Shown one piece after another: positions 5,661 through 7,045 of a DNA stretch of 7,045 bases. This DNA comes from Chroococcidiopsidaceae cyanobacterium CP_BM_RX_35. Lineage in GTDB: Bacteria; Cyanobacteriota; Cyanobacteriia; Cyanobacteriales; Chroococcidiopsidaceae. Where the stretch lies: assembly GCA_019242465.1 (NCBI GenBank), contig JAFAVL010000510.1, positions 1 to 7,045 on the forward strand. Reading direction: 5' to 3'. The translations under genes were made by a program, and so were the position numbers. Position 1 is the stretch's first letter, and each line of letters begins with the position of its first letter. The notes beneath the pieces were generated by a model that had not been told where the DNA came from, did no database searches, and saw only the letters and a program-made list of their open reading frames with translations.

Positions 5661-5665
5661 GTTCT
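5661..5665. repeat. right copy of GTTCT flanking repeat
   Basis: This matches 3464-3468 and lies directly outside the right-end array. It supplies two bases of the kaiC stop codon (5664-5666), so the stop would be the same before and after insertion. Confidence 0.6.
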
Positions 5666-7045
5666 AATGTTGTAGATCAGAGTTCGTATTGTCCTGAAAA
5701 CCCTTGATAATCCGGGTGAGTTCTGCCTTCTCATCTATTGTAACCCGAGTGGGAGAGCCGCTAATAATTCCTTCGTAGTTGCGGAAAGAATCTGTAATTT
5801 CGGGTCCGTTCGCTTTGATGGTATACTCGCGAATTCCTGTATCATGCCAGGAGCCCCGCATCTTAAACACGTTAAGCGCCCTAGCCATTTCTCCACGAAT
5901 CTCCACATATTGCAGCATGAGGATCGTGTCTGTGATTGTGGAAATATGAGAATCGGTAATTGAGTTAGACCCCATAAACTGATCTGTAGTGTTGGTGAAA
6001 AAGCCAGTGATTTCCTCTTGCTTGGCATAACCAGTGACACCAATAACAAACTGTCTAAAGGCATTATTACTCACTCCGCGTGCTAGAGCTGAGAGCGAAT
6101 CAATTGCAATCCTAGATGGCTTAAAGTTAGCAATTTCTGACTTGATAATTTGTAGGTGGTCTTCTAATCCAGCTGATTCTGGGTAGGCACAGATAATTTT
6201 CAATAGACCTCGGTTTTCTAGCTCTTCAAAATCAATGCCCCAAGAAAACGCATTACGAGATAGTTGGGCGCGAGATTCTTCATATGCAAATAAAATGGCG
6301 CGATCGCCTTGCCTACAAGCATTCTGTAGGAACATACTCACCAATAGTGTCTTACCAGTACCTGTTGCTCCCGTAGCGAGAATAATCGAATCTTTGAAGA
6401 ACCCACCGCCACACATTTCATCTAGTGTTTTGACTCCAGAAGAAACTCGCACATTGGAAGAACGTTGAGTCAGCTGCATTGCTCCCAGGGGGAAGATATT
6501 AACTCCATCATTCGTAATTGTGAAAGGATACTCCCCTTTCATATGGGTTGAGCCGCGTAACTTCAAGATTTCAACAGTGCGACGGCGGCGTTCTCCTTCT
6601 AACACATTGCGAACAATCACCACATTATCTGAGACAAACTCTTCCACGCCAAAGCGTGCCACCGCTCCATATTCTTCCGTCCGCTCGGTCGTCATAATTG
6701 TAGTGACACCGATCTGTTTGAGACGCGCCACTATGCGAAAAATCTCCCGACGCACAACTGAAGCAGCCTCATACTGCTGAAATAAAGCCGTAATTGAGTC
6801 AATAGAAACTCGCTTAGCTTTATATTTGCGAATCGAGTACTGTAGCCGCTCAATTAGAGCGGAAAGATCGAAGCTTCCAGCAACATCCTGACCTTCTGGA
6901 TCGGGAGAAGCGTCCAGAATAAATAACTTACCCTCATCAATTAATTGTTGTAAGTTCCAATTAAAACTACAGGCATTCTTAATAATATCATTTGGGGACT
7001 CTTCAAAAGTGACAAATACTCCAGGTTCATCAAACTGAATAATAC
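5664..7045 (-). CDS. kaiC: circadian clock ATPase/autokinase KaiC, 5' end off the right edge
   Basis: KaiC is the hexameric core oscillator that cycles through phosphorylation under KaiA and KaiB control. The frame is open to the edge, giving about 459 residues equivalent to residue 64 onward of the 519-residue Synechococcus elongatus KaiC; the start and the CI Walker A lie outside. The CI glutamate pair is in V-T-F-E-E-S (6999-7004). The CII domain has Walker A G-A-T-G-T-G-K-T (6348-6371) and F-A-Y-E-E-S. The phosphosites equivalent to S431 and T432 are present in D-S-H-I-S-T-I-T-D-T (codons 5940-5942 and 5937-5939). The C-terminal A-loop and KaiA-binding tail are full length. Oddities are Gly (5769-5771) at the R488 position and Asn (5964-5966) at the H423 position. 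GTG at 6755 is internal, not a start. kaiA and kaiB would be expected upstream, outside the window. Confidence 0.97.
   Translation of the reverse strand, partial: IIQFDEPGVFVTFEESPNDIIKNACSFNWNLQQLIDEGKLFILDASPDPEGQDVAGSFDLSALIERLQYSIRKYKAKRVSIDSITALFQQYEAASVVRREIFRIVARLKQIGVTTIMTTERTEEYGAVARFGVEEFVSDNVVIVRNVLEGERRRRTVEILKLRGSTHMKGEYPFTITNDGVNIFPLGAMQLTQRSSNVRVSSGVKTLDEMCGGGFFKDSIILATGATGTGKTLLVSMFLQNACRQGDRAILFAYEESRAQLSRNAFSWGIDFEELENRGLLKIICAYPESAGLEDHLQIIKSEIANFKPSRIAIDSLSALARGVSNNAFRQFVIGVTGYAKQEEITGFFTNTTDQFMGSNSITDSHISTITDTILMLQYVEIRGEMARALNVFKMRGSWHDTGIREYTIKANGPEITDSFRNYEGIISGSPTRVTIDEKAELTRIIKGFQDNTNSDLQH

Noticed and set aside
3464..5665. Island formed by a tyrosine integrase at the tRNA 3' end
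   Set aside because: Such integration duplicates a longer piece of the tRNA 3' end. Only GTTCT is shared, there is no integrase, and the inverted end arrays point to a DDE transposase.
5735..6064. Second minus-strand open frame inside kaiC
   Set aside because: It lies in another frame over a region where the KaiC match is continuous and includes the phosphosites.
5664..6755. A kaiC start at the GTG at 6755
   Set aside because: The frame stays open to the right edge and the upstream residues match KaiC through the CI glutamates, so 6755 is an internal valine codon.

Overview
The window looks like chromosomal DNA of a cyanobacterium, probably a filamentous, Nostoc-like one. It holds a canonical clock gene kaiC, a plant/cyanobacterial-type site-2 protease, a folate-dependent TrmFO, a DUF29 protein, and four perfect copies of the cyanobacterial HIP1 octamer GCGATCGC (953-960, 2169-2176, 4540-4547, 6300-6307).

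Layout. 1-453 (minus): 5' part of a metallo-beta-lactamase-fold gene that runs off the left edge. 604-1947 and 1985-3361 (plus): an EGY-like site-2 protease followed closely by trmFO, probably cotranscribed. 3392-3464 (plus): tRNA-Arg(CCG). 3468-5660: a 2.2-kb accessory island. 5664-7045 (minus): kaiC, complete at its 3' end and cut by the right edge at about residue 64.

The island is the most interesting part. It starts at the last base or so of the tRNA and ends at the kaiC stop codon. Its two ends carry inverted arrays of a roughly 20-bp unit built from TGTCG and TTGACA, and the pentamer GTTCT flanks both ends. This is the architecture of Tn7-like/Tn5053-like elements bound by a TnsB-type transposase. 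The units resemble the ends of cyanobacterial type V-K CRISPR-associated transposons, which home to tRNA genes. No transposase, Cas12k or CRISPR array is visible, so it is best read as a non-autonomous or decayed derivative carrying cargo.

The cargo is a DUF29 gene (plus), then on the minus strand an orphan antitoxin-like gene and a small cytidine/blasticidin-type deaminase. The deaminase is followed one base after its stop codon by a sequence with the fold of an integron attC site. The deaminase and antitoxin-like genes are preceded by the same 71-bp leader ending in GTTGGGCTGC (gene orientation). They therefore look like two integron-type cassettes nested in the transposon-like island. About 430 bp next to the right end is non-coding and holds a block of palindromic roughly 40-bp repeats of unknown role.

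Housekeeping (trmFO, tRNA-Arg, protease) and clock (kaiC) genes thus flank an accessory insertion. Taking it out would place tRNA-Arg and kaiC tail to tail with almost no spacer.
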